Shown here: positions 56,611 through 64,000 of the stretch, in pieces | How positions within the stretch are numbered: position 1 is the first letter of the stretch | Layout of the letters: every line of letters starts with the position of its first letter | DNA from: Myxococcus stipitatus DSM 14675 | Lineage (GTDB): Bacteria; Myxococcota; Myxococcia; Myxococcales; Myxococcaceae | Direction of reading: 5' to 3' | Assembly: GCF_000331735.1 (NCBI RefSeq) | Contig: NC_020126.1 | Location: 1,178,001-1,242,000 of the forward strand | DNA length: 64,000 nt | Notes under the pieces: generated by a model | Told to the model about the DNA's origin: nothing | The model's input: only the letters and a program-made list of their open reading frames with translations | The model's database searches: none | Made by a program: the position numbers and the translations under genes

Positions 56611-56980
56611 GGAACCTCGCTTCGTCCTCCCGGGGGAGAGGACTCGCGGCCCGGCTTCGGGGGGCTCGCGATGGCCTGTCATGAAAGCGTAGCGGAAGGG
56701 CGACGCGAAGCCATGTGACACGGAGGGGACACCGTCGGCTTGCAGGCAGGCGAGCGGATGGAGGGGCGACGTCCCTCCTGGTGGGATGTCCTCGCGCTGC
56801 TCCCGGATTCGCGACGGAGGCGCACGTCGTCCGGTGTCGCCTCTGTCGGGCGAGCAGGAGCCCGAGAGCACGCCCGCCTCGTGGTGGGGTGTCGACTGCT
56901 CATCACGAGAGTCGTGCGGCGGGCGGCCTTGTCCGGCGATGGGCGCGCCGCCACCTTGGGCGTCCTCGGGGGCTTGGCGG
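56611..56980. other. 370-bp divergent intergenic region
   Basis: Lies between the GTPase gene (minus) and the P-type ATPase gene (plus). The ATPase frame is open back to 56786, but the extra residues are Pro/Ser/Arg-rich and look non-coding. I saw no palindrome or sigma-54 match and cannot name a promoter. Confidence 0.5.
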
Positions 56981-59905
56981 ATGGTGGTGTTCCTCATCGA
57001 TGGGCAGGCCTCGCCCGCGGTGGTGGTGCGGCATGCGGTGGCCTCGCGCCGTCTGCGGCTCGCGGTGCCGGGACTCCTGGGAGACCGCTATCTGGGGCGG
57101 CGCCTGGAGCGCACGTTCCAGACCTGGCCCGGCATCGAGACGGTGAAGGCGGAGCCTCGCAGCGGTCGCGTGCTGGTGCGCTATGCGCCCGATGCTCCGC
57201 TGCTGGAGCGACTGGAGGAGGCTCCCGAGGAAGCCGCGTCCACGCGAGAGCCTCGGCCTCTTCGCACGCCCATCGAGTCTCCTCCCGACGAGGAGCCCTG
57301 GCACTCGCTCACCGTGGACCAGGTGCTGCACCGGTGGAAGACGGACCGGCACGGACTGTCCCGAGCGGAGGCCGCGACGCGGCTCAAGCGGTACGGCGCG
57401 AACACGGTGGTGGGCCTCAAGCCGCGCTCACGGTGGTCGCTGCTGCGTGCTCAGGTCGCCACCGTGCCCATGGGGCTGCTCATGGGCTCGGCCGCGGCCT
57501 CCGCGCTGGCGGGAGACCGGCCGGAGGCCACCGCCATCCTCGCGGTGGTGGGGCTCAACGCGGGCATCGGCTACCGCATCGAGCGGCGCAACGAGTCGCT
57601 CATCGCCTCATGGCAGAAGCTGGAGGCGGGGCAGGCCCAGGTGCTGCGCGACGGCGTGGTCCACGACGTCCCCGTGTCGGACCTGGTGGTGGGCGATGTG
57701 CTCCTGGTGCGCGCGGGGGACGTGCTGCACGCGGATGCGCGGGTGCTGGAGGCACATCGGCTCAGCGTGGATGAAGCACCGCTCACGGGGGAGAGCGAGC
57801 CCCAGCTCAAGGGCCCCGAGGCCGTGTCACACGAGGCCCCCCTCGCCGAGCGCACCTGCATGCTCTACGCGGGCACGGTGGTGGCGTCGGGACATGGCCG
57901 CGCGGTGGTGGTGGCCACGGGAAGGTCCATGGCCCTCGCGCGCGTGCGCGAGTTGGTGGAGGAGACGTCCTCGCCGCCCACGCCTCTGTCGCGCAAGCTG
58001 GAGCAGTTGGACAAGCGGGTGGCGGTGTTCTCCGTGGGCGCCAGCGTGGCGTCCGGTGTGGTGGGCCTGATTCGCGGACGGCCGATGGGACAGGTGCTGC
58101 GTGGCGCGGTGGCGCTCGGGGTGGCGGCCTTGCCGGAGGGGCTGCCCATTGTCGCGACCGCGGCGCTGGTGCGCTCGATGCAACGCCTGCACGCGCGCGG
58201 CATGGTGGTGCGTCGAGTCTCCGCCGCGGAGGCCCTGGGGGGTGTCACCGTCATCTGCGCGGACAAGACGGGGACGCTGACTCGCAACGACATGCGGCTG
58301 GAGGTCCTGGACGTGGGGGGAGGCGCGGTGGACCTCGAGTCCCTGCGCGCGAAGCCGGAGGCGGTGCTGGAGGATGTCCCCACGCTGGCGCTGGCCGCGG
58401 CGCTGCTCAACAGCGACGTGGATGTCCACCGCAACGGGCACGAGGTCATCATCACGGGCAGCTCCACCGAGCGGGCCTTGGTGTCCGCGGCCCATGACGC
58501 GGGACTGGACGGGGCCGCGCTGCGACGTGCCTTCCCTCGACGCAGGCTCCTGGAGCGCTCGGAGGGCATCCACTACGTGGTGAGCCTGCACGATGCGCCT
58601 GGAGGAGGCGTGGCCTTCGTCAAGGGCGCACCCGAGCAGGTGGTGCGGCTGTGTTCGCACGATTCACGAGGGCCGCTCGATGTGGAGGCACAGCGGCGAT
58701 TGCTCCAGCGCAACAAGGCCCTGGCGGAGGCGGGGCTGCGAGTGCTGGCGCTGGGCTGGCGGCGCGTGGACGTGTCGCGCGGCGCCGCACCGGAAGGGGG
58801 TTACACCTTCCTGGGCTTCATGGGCCTGAGGGACCCCTTGCGAGAAGGGGCCGCGGACACGCTGCATCAGGCGCGGGTCGCGGGCATCCGGACCATCCTC
58901 CTCACCGGCGACCAGCGGCACACCGCCGAGGCGGTGGCGCATGCGGTGGGGCTGCGAGGCGAGACGCTCACGGCGAAGGAGCTGACCGCGCGCCTGTCCG
59001 AGCCTGGAGGATTGGAAGGGGACTGGCTCGACCGGGTCGCGGTGCTCGCGCGGGTGACTCCCGAGGACAAGATGGTGCTCGTGCGTGCCCTTCGCAGGCG
59101 AGGCGAAGTGGTGGCGATGGCGGGGGATGGCATCAACGATGCTCCCGCGTTGAAGGCGGCGGACGTGGGCGTGGCGGTGGGTGCTCGCTCCAGCGACATG
59201 GCCCGGCAGATGGCGGACATCGTCATGGCGGGGGAGGACCTGCGCGGCATCATCCACGCGGTGGGTGAGGGACGCATCGTCCAGGACAACCTGCGCCGCG
59301 CCATCCGCTTCCTCTTCGCCACCAACCTGTCGGAGATGGCGCTGGTGATAGGGGCCACGCTCGTGGGAGGCCGTGAGCCGCTGTCGCCGCTTCAGTTGCT
59401 CTGGCTCAACCTGCTGACGGACACGCTCCCGGGGCTCGCGCTCGCGCTCGAGTCGGGAGACCCGGACGTCCTGGACCGTCCTCCCGCACCCCCAGGGGCG
59501 CCGCTGCTGTCGAGGCCGCTGGCGCGACGAGTGGTCCGCGATGCGCTGCTGATGGCGGGCTTCGGCGCCACGGGGATGGTGCTGGGCGGACCGCCGCTGG
59601 CGTTCGGGATGCTCACGGCCGCGCAGCTCGGCTACGCCACGGTGTGCCGGGCGCCGCACGCTCGCGACAGTGGACGCTTCACCGTGTTGGTGGGGAGCGC
59701 GGTGGCCATGCAGGTGTTGGGGCTCACCTTTCCGCCGCTGCGCGCGGTGCTCGGGCTTCCTCCGCCGTCGCTGCTGACCTTCGGTGGTCTCGCCACGGGA
59801 CTGGTGCTGCCCGGCCTCTTGATGGGGGTGTCTCGTCAGGGACGTCGCAGGGCCCGGCGCGACAAGCGCTTGTTCATCCCCGCGTCCTTGGAGGCTTCCC
59901 CGTGA
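56981..59905 (+). CDS. P-type cation-transporting ATPase with N-terminal HMA-like domain
   Basis: 974 residues. Residues about 15-70 (RLRLAVPGLLGDRYLGRRLERTFQTWPGIETVKAEPRSGRVLVRY) look like a heavy-metal-associated-type ferredoxin fold without the CxxC pair. Then comes a cation-ATPase N-terminal domain (LTVDQVLHRWKTDRHGLSR), actuator loop LTGESEP, M4 motif PEGLP, phosphorylated Asp428 in CADKTGTLT, hinge MAGDGINDAPALKAADVG and a C-terminal TM block (LQLLWLNLLTDTLPGLAL). The PEGLP motif and C-terminal helices place it with P2-type pumps rather than P1B copper/zinc pumps; the ion is not clear. The tail FIPASLEASP is repeated by the next small frame. Two accessory genes follow in the same operon. 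Confidence 0.9.
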   Translation: MVVFLIDGQASPAVVVRHAVASRRLRLAVPGLLGDRYLGRRLERTFQTWPGIETVKAEPRSGRVLVRYAPDAPLLERLEEAPEEAASTREPRPLRTPIESPPDEEPWHSLTVDQVLHRWKTDRHGLSRAEAATRLKRYGANTVVGLKPRSRWSLLRAQVATVPMGLLMGSAAASALAGDRPEATAILAVVGLNAGIGYRIERRNESLIASWQKLEAGQAQVLRDGVVHDVPVSDLVVGDVLLVRAGDVLHADARVLEAHRLSVDEAPLTGESEPQLKGPEAVSHEAPLAERTCMLYAGTVVASGHGRAVVVATGRSMALARVRELVEETSSPPTPLSRKLEQLDKRVAVFSVGASVASGVVGLIRGRPMGQVLRGAVALGVAALPEGLPIVATAALVRSMQRLHARGMVVRRVSAAEALGGVTVICADKTGTLTRNDMRLEVLDVGGGAVDLESLRAKPEAVLEDVPTLALAAALLNSDVDVHRNGHEVIITGSSTERALVSAAHDAGLDGAALRRAFPRRRLLERSEGIHYVVSLHDAPGGGVAFVKGAPEQVVRLCSHDSRGPLDVEAQRRLLQRNKALAEAGLRVLALGWRRVDVSRGAAPEGGYTFLGFMGLRDPLREGAADTLHQARVAGIRTILLTGDQRHTAEAVAHAVGLRGETLTAKELTARLSEPGGLEGDWLDRVAVLARVTPEDKMVLVRALRRRGEVVAMAGDGINDAPALKAADVGVAVGARSSDMARQMADIVMAGEDLRGIIHAVGEGRIVQDNLRRAIRFLFATNLSEMALVIGATLVGGREPLSPLQLLWLNLLTDTLPGLALALESGDPDVLDRPPAPPGAPLLSRPLARRVVRDALLMAGFGATGMVLGGPPLAFGMLTAAQLGYATVCRAPHARDSGRFTVLVGSAVAMQVLGLTFPPLRAVLGLPPPSLLTFGGLATGLVLPGLLMGVSRQGRRRARRDKRLFIPASLEASP

Positions 59906-60083
59906 CGTTCCCGCACGGTCCCACCGCGGGCCCGAGCACGGTGCTGTCGCGCTGGCTTGCCCCCGCCGTGGACCGGTTCGGCGGCGAGGCGAGCTTCATC
60001 CCCTCTTTCGTGGAGGCTTCCCCATGACGTTTCATCTGCCGTCGTTCCTCTTGGGCTACACCGCGGGCGCGGGCACGGTGCTG
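59873..60083 (+). repeat. Imperfect tandem duplication at the ATPase / DUF5132 junction
   Basis: Copy A 59873-59946 and copy B 59995-60083 are offset by 122 bp. Both run TTCATCCCC, a short variable part, GGAGGCTTCCCC, a start codon (GTG or ATG) and ACGTT, then ACCGCGGG and CACGGTGCTG. Copy A lacks 15 bases (five codons) that are in copy B. The repeat includes the end of one gene and the start of the next. Confidence 0.85.
59902..60027 (+). pseudogene. Remnant of a duplicated DUF5132-like gene (41-codon frame)
   Basis: A frame from GTG 59902, overlapping the ATPase stop (GTGA), to TGA 60025-60027, overlapping the next ATG. It reads VTFPHGPTAGPSTVLSRWLA, then DRFGGEAS and the tail FIPSFVEASP. 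The first part aligns with MTF...YTAGAGTVLVSRHL and RFGDMV of the gene at 60024; the tail copies the end of the ATPase. It looks like a shortened paralog produced by the tandem duplication. It still has a ribosome site and coupling to both neighbours, so it may be translated. Confidence 0.65.
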
Positions 60084-60263
60084 GTGAGCCGGCACCTGCG
60101 CCCGCTGCTCCTGGAACTGGCCACCGCCGCGTATCGGTTTGGCGACATGGTGCTGGCTCGGACCGCCATCAAGCAGGAGGACCTGGAGGACCTGCTGGCG
60201 GAAGCGAAGGCGAGGGCTCGTCGGGCCGCGAATGGCCACGCGAATGGTCAGGCGCCGACCTGA
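60024..60263 (+). CDS. DUF5132-like small membrane protein
   Basis: 79 residues: MTFHLPSFLLGYTAGAGTVLVSRHL, one hydrophobic N-terminal helix, then a second amphipathic helix (ELATAAYRFGDMVLARTAIKQ) and a charged coiled tail (EDLEDLLAEAKARARRA). This matches DUF5132-type proteins found beside metal-type P-type ATPases. GGAGG lies seven bases before the ATG. Probably an accessory or regulatory subunit of the pump. Confidence 0.75.
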   Translation: MTFHLPSFLLGYTAGAGTVLVSRHLRPLLLELATAAYRFGDMVLARTAIKQEDLEDLLAEAKARARRAANGHANGQAPT

Positions 60264-60277
60264 GGAGGAGGAGCGCC

Positions 60278-60895
60278 ATGGCTCGCTACATCTACGTGGT
60301 TCATGTCCTGCCCGGGCGCGTGCGCCTGCGGCTGCCCTGGCTGCGCGAGCATGCCTCGCTCGCCAACGCGCTCGCGGAGGGACTGATGGCCGTGCAGGGC
60401 ATGGACGAGGTGGAGGTGCGCCCCTTCACCGGAAGCGTCCTGTGCCGTCACGACCCGGAGATGCTCGAAGCGAAGGACGTGGTGCGAGAGGTGCGTGAGC
60501 TCACCGGCGTGGACCTCGTCATCCGCCCAGGCGAGGAGCCTCCCGAAGAGGCGACCTTGTTCGCCGCCTTGGAGACAGGCAGCGACGTGGCCCGAGCCAC
60601 CAGCCGCTTCGTGAAGGGGCTCGACGTCGACGTGCTCCGAGCCACTCACGGACGCGTGGGCCTGGGCGTGCTCATGTCGATGGGGTTCGCGGCGGCGGGC
60701 GTCGCCAAGGTCGTCACCACCCGTCAGCTCCCCATGCCGGACTGGTTCAACCTGGCCTGGTGGGCCTTCGCCACCTTCACCGGCGTGGAGCGCGCGGCCA
60801 TCAACAACACGGAGTCCCCGGTGCGAGGACCCCCTCCTCGCGCCAGCACGCCCGAGGAGCGAGAGGACCCCGACTCCGAGGACCTCCCCTCCTGA
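60278..60895 (+). CDS. HMA-like accessory membrane protein of the ATPase operon
   Basis: 205 residues with a strong ribosome site (GAGGAGGAGGAG). Residues 1-75 (YIYVVHVLPGRVRLRLPWLREHASLANALAEGLMAVQGMDEVEVRPFTGSVLCRHDP) form an HMA-like ferredoxin fold with no CxxC, similar in plan to the N-terminus of the ATPase (LPGRVRLR versus RRLRLAVPG). Two hydrophobic segments follow (GLGVLMSMGFAAAGVAKVV and WFNLAWWAFATF) and an acidic C-terminal tail. Likely partner of the pump. Confidence 0.78.
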   Translation: MARYIYVVHVLPGRVRLRLPWLREHASLANALAEGLMAVQGMDEVEVRPFTGSVLCRHDPEMLEAKDVVREVRELTGVDLVIRPGEEPPEEATLFAALETGSDVARATSRFVKGLDVDVLRATHGRVGLGVLMSMGFAAAGVAKVVTTRQLPMPDWFNLAWWAFATFTGVERAAINNTESPVRGPPPRASTPEEREDPDSEDLPS

Positions 60896-60908
60896 GCGCA
60901 CGCGCGTC

Positions 60909-62345
60909 CTAGCTGTTCCAGTCCGTGTGCACGAAGCCCGCCTCGGGCTTGTCCCGGCGCTGGTACGTGTGCGCGCCGAAGGCATCCCGCTGTGCCTGGG
61001 TCAGGTTCTGCGGCAGCTCCGCGCTGCGGTAGCTGTCCAGGTACGCGAGCGACGCGCTGAACACGGGCACGGGGATGCCCACCTTCGTCGCCGTCCCCAC
61101 CAGCTTGCGCCACGCGGGGGCCATCTTCTCGAGCACCGGCGCGAAGGCGTCCGACACCAGCAGATTCGGCAGGTCCGGCTGCTGCGTGAAGGCCTCGCGC
61201 AGCGGCGTGAGCAGCTTCGCGCGGATGATGCAGCCGCCTCGCCAGATGCGCGCCATCTCCGCCAGGGAGATGTTCCACTTGTACTCCTGCGACGCCGCCT
61301 GGATGAGCCGCATGCCCTGCGCGTACGTCACCACGCGCGCCGCATAGAGCGCGTCATGCGCCCACTGCGCGAGCTGCGCCTTCTCCTCGGCGCTCAGCGT
61401 CTCCGAGGGACCCTGGAGCTTGCGGCTGGCCGCCACGCGCTCGTCCTTCATCGAGGACAGGACGCGCGCGTCCAGCGAGGCCGCGATGGACGGCACCGGG
61501 ACGCCCAGGTCGAGCGCCACCTGCACCGTCCACTTCCCCGTGCCCTTCTGCCCGGCCTTGTCCAGCACCAGGTCCACCAGGGGCTTTCCCGTCTGTGCGT
61601 CCTTCTTGCGCAGCACCTTGATGGTGGTCTCCAGCAGGAAGGACTCGGCGATGCCCTCGTTCCACTTCGAGAAGAGGTCCGCCAGTGCGTCCGCGGACAA
61701 CCCGAGTCCTCGGCGCAGCACGTCGTACGTCTCCGCGAGCAGCTGCATGTCCGCGTACTCGATGCCGTTGTGCACCATCTTCACGAAGTGGCCCGCGCCA
61801 TCCGGCCCCACGTGGGTGACACACAGGCCCTCATCCGTGCGCGCGGCGATGGCCTCCAGCACCGGCCGCACCAGCGCGTACGCCTCCGTCGGTCCACCCG
61901 GCATGATGGACGGGCCGTGGCGCGCGCCCTCCTCGCCGCCGGACACGCCCACGCCCAGGAAGCGGAAGCCCTTCGACTTGCACAGCTCCTCGCGCCGGCG
62001 CGTGTCCTGGAACCAGGAGTTGCCCGCGTCCATGACGACGTCCCCGGGCGAGAGCAGCGGGAACAGCCGCTCCAGCATCTGGTCCACCGCCGCGCCCGCC
62101 GTCACCATCAGCAGGATGCGCCGAGGCCGCTCCAGGCTCGCGACGAAGGACTCCAGCGACGCGAGCGCCTGCAGCTCCGGGCGCCCGTGCTTCCGGTTCA
62201 TCTCGTCGACGTGCTTCGCGTCCCGGTCCCACCCCACCACCTTGAAGCCGTGGTCCGAGATGTTGAGGGCCAGGGCCGCGCCCATGACTCCCAGTCCCGC
62301 CACGCCGAACTGCGCGCCCGCCTGGGCGCTCGCTGCCGCACTCAT
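60909..62345 (-). CDS. gnd: 6-phosphogluconate dehydrogenase, decarboxylating
   Basis: 478 residues. NADP-binding GLGVMGAALALN, then MDAGNSWFQDTRRR, GVGVSGGEEGARHGPSIMPGG (substrate loop) and the catalytic Lys in GAGHFVKMVHNGIEYADMQ; the C-terminal half carries KGTGKWTVQVALDLGVPVP. It oxidises and decarboxylates 6-phosphogluconate to ribulose 5-phosphate. GGAGG precedes ATG 62345. It is 20 bp downstream of pgl in the zwf-pgl-gnd operon. Confidence 0.96.
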   Translation of the reverse strand: MSAAASAQAGAQFGVAGLGVMGAALALNISDHGFKVVGWDRDAKHVDEMNRKHGRPELQALASLESFVASLERPRRILLMVTAGAAVDQMLERLFPLLSPGDVVMDAGNSWFQDTRRREELCKSKGFRFLGVGVSGGEEGARHGPSIMPGGPTEAYALVRPVLEAIAARTDEGLCVTHVGPDGAGHFVKMVHNGIEYADMQLLAETYDVLRRGLGLSADALADLFSKWNEGIAESFLLETTIKVLRKKDAQTGKPLVDLVLDKAGQKGTGKWTVQVALDLGVPVPSIAASLDARVLSSMKDERVAASRKLQGPSETLSAEEKAQLAQWAHDALYAARVVTYAQGMRLIQAASQEYKWNISLAEMARIWRGGCIIRAKLLTPLREAFTQQPDLPNLLVSDAFAPVLEKMAPAWRKLVGTATKVGIPVPVFSASLAYLDSYRSAELPQNLTQAQRDAFGAHTYQRRDKPEAGFVHTDWNS

Positions 62346-62365
62346 GGTTCCTCCAAGAAGTTCGC

Positions 62366-63033
62366 TCACCGTCCCGCGGCGGCGGTGTCCATCATCCACT
62401 GCGCATTCGAGACGCGAGCCGCCGGGAGCGCCAGGTCGCCCGCCAGCGCGCGCTTCGCCACGTCCCGCTTCCCCCCGCCCGCCACCAGCATCAGCACCGC
62501 ACTTGCCGACAGCAGCACCGGCATCGTGAGCGTCATCCGCCACGGCGGGGGCTTGGGGCCCACCAGGGACAAGACCCGCCGGCCCTTCTCCTCCAGCGCC
62601 GGGTGCCCGGGGAAGAGGCTGGCCGTGTGGCCGTCCTCGCCCATGCCGAGCAGCACCACGTCCAACGTCGCGGGCAGTCGTGACTCGTAGTCGCGCGCGG
62701 CGGCGTCGCGGTCCTCGCGCTCGCCCTCCATGCGGAACACCTGCGACGGGGACAGCCGCAGCGGCCCCACGAGCGTCTCCTCCACCATGTGGTAGTTGCT
62801 GTCCGGGTGGTCCGGCGGCACGAAGCGCTCATCCACGAAGTAGAGGTCCACGCGCTCCCACGGGAGCGTCAGCCGCGAGAGCTCCCGGTACGCGGGCCCC
62901 GGCGTGCCGCCTCCCGACAACGCGAGGCTCGCGCGAGGCTTCGTCGCGAGCGCCGCCTGCAGCGACTTCGCCATCCACTCCGCGGCCTGATGGGCAAGGC
63001 CCTCGGTCGGGACGACCTGGGGAGGCTGCGCGC

Positions 63034-63037
<4 letters not shown>
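62366..63037 (-). CDS. pgl: 6-phosphogluconolactonase
   Basis: 223 residues. Family motifs: SLALSGGGTPGPAYREL, VDLYFVDERFVPPDHPDSNYHMVEETL, LLGMGEDGHTASLFPG. It hydrolyses 6-phosphogluconolactone. The ATG overlaps the zwf stop by four bases (ATGA), so zwf, pgl and gnd form one operon in pathway order. Confidence 0.95.

Positions 63038-64000
<963 letters not shown>

Noticed and set aside
56786..56980. A 65-residue N-terminal extension of the P-type ATPase
   Set aside because: The extra segment is Pro/Ser/Arg/Cys-rich without any structure-like pattern; the ATG at 56981 directly precedes the HMA-like fold.

Overview
The window reads as the chromosome of a fruiting myxobacterium, family Myxococcaceae (Myxococcus, Corallococcus or Pyxidicoccus type). 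Codon third positions are almost all G or C, there are many Ser/Thr kinases, two-component proteins and lipoproteins, one secreted enzyme ends in a MYXO-CTERM-like tail, and the first 12 kb hold the developmental timing locus pktA5-espA-espB-pktB8 known from Myxococcus xanthus. I saw no rRNA, tRNA, CRISPR array, prophage or insertion sequence. The sequence looks like core chromosome with normal operon structure.

Layout. 1-0.6 kb: 5' part of a lipoprotein with NGLST repeats (minus strand, runs off the left edge). 0.8-12.2 kb: the esp locus, a hybrid histidine kinase with FHA domain (EspA) and an OPT-type transporter (EspB) flanked by an RD kinase (PktA5) and a non-RD kinase fused to an NTPase and helical repeats (PktB8), with an extra gene of unknown function between espB and pktB8. 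12.3-13 kb: two small conserved proteins. 13.1-16.5 kb and 18.2-21.5 kb: an HtrA/DegP-type protease, a single-domain response regulator, a YbhN/MprF-like membrane protein, and a small periplasmic protein followed by a sensor kinase and an NtrC-family regulator. These blocks are tied together by identically spaced tandem palindromes and sigma-54 promoters, which suggests one autoregulated envelope-stress regulon. 21.5-30.6 kb: a TonB-dependent receptor with a Cys-rich lipoprotein, a DUF2804 protein, and three envelope proteins with propeller or repeat structure.

30.6-37.3 kb: a cobalamin cluster (cobQ, btuFDC, cobC, cobS, cobT) for corrinoid uptake and nucleotide-loop assembly. 37.4-41.9 kb: small proteins, then a MarR regulator with an EmrA/EmrB efflux pair. 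41.9-43 kb: a secreted polysaccharide lyase. 43.4-49.7 kb: a membrane-anchored TPR-CHAT protease, a JmjC-like dioxygenase, a 58-residue protein, an ECF sigma factor, and a zinc-finger anti-sigma factor whose outer half is a clear paralog of the TPR part of the CHAT protease. 49.8-56.6 kb: an acyl-CoA synthetase, two exported proteins, a LuxR regulator and a small GTPase. 57-60.9 kb: a P-type ATPase operon with two accessory membrane proteins and a tandemly duplicated gene remnant. 60.9-64 kb: the oxidative pentose phosphate operon zwf-pgl-gnd (zwf runs off the right edge).

The two most interesting things are the ECF sigma / anti-sigma / TPR-CHAT set, which parallels the TPR-CHAT and RpoE logic of type III-E CRISPR signalling but without any CRISPR parts, and the shared sigma-54 promoter architecture linking the htrA block to the 68-residue protein-kinase-NtrC operon.
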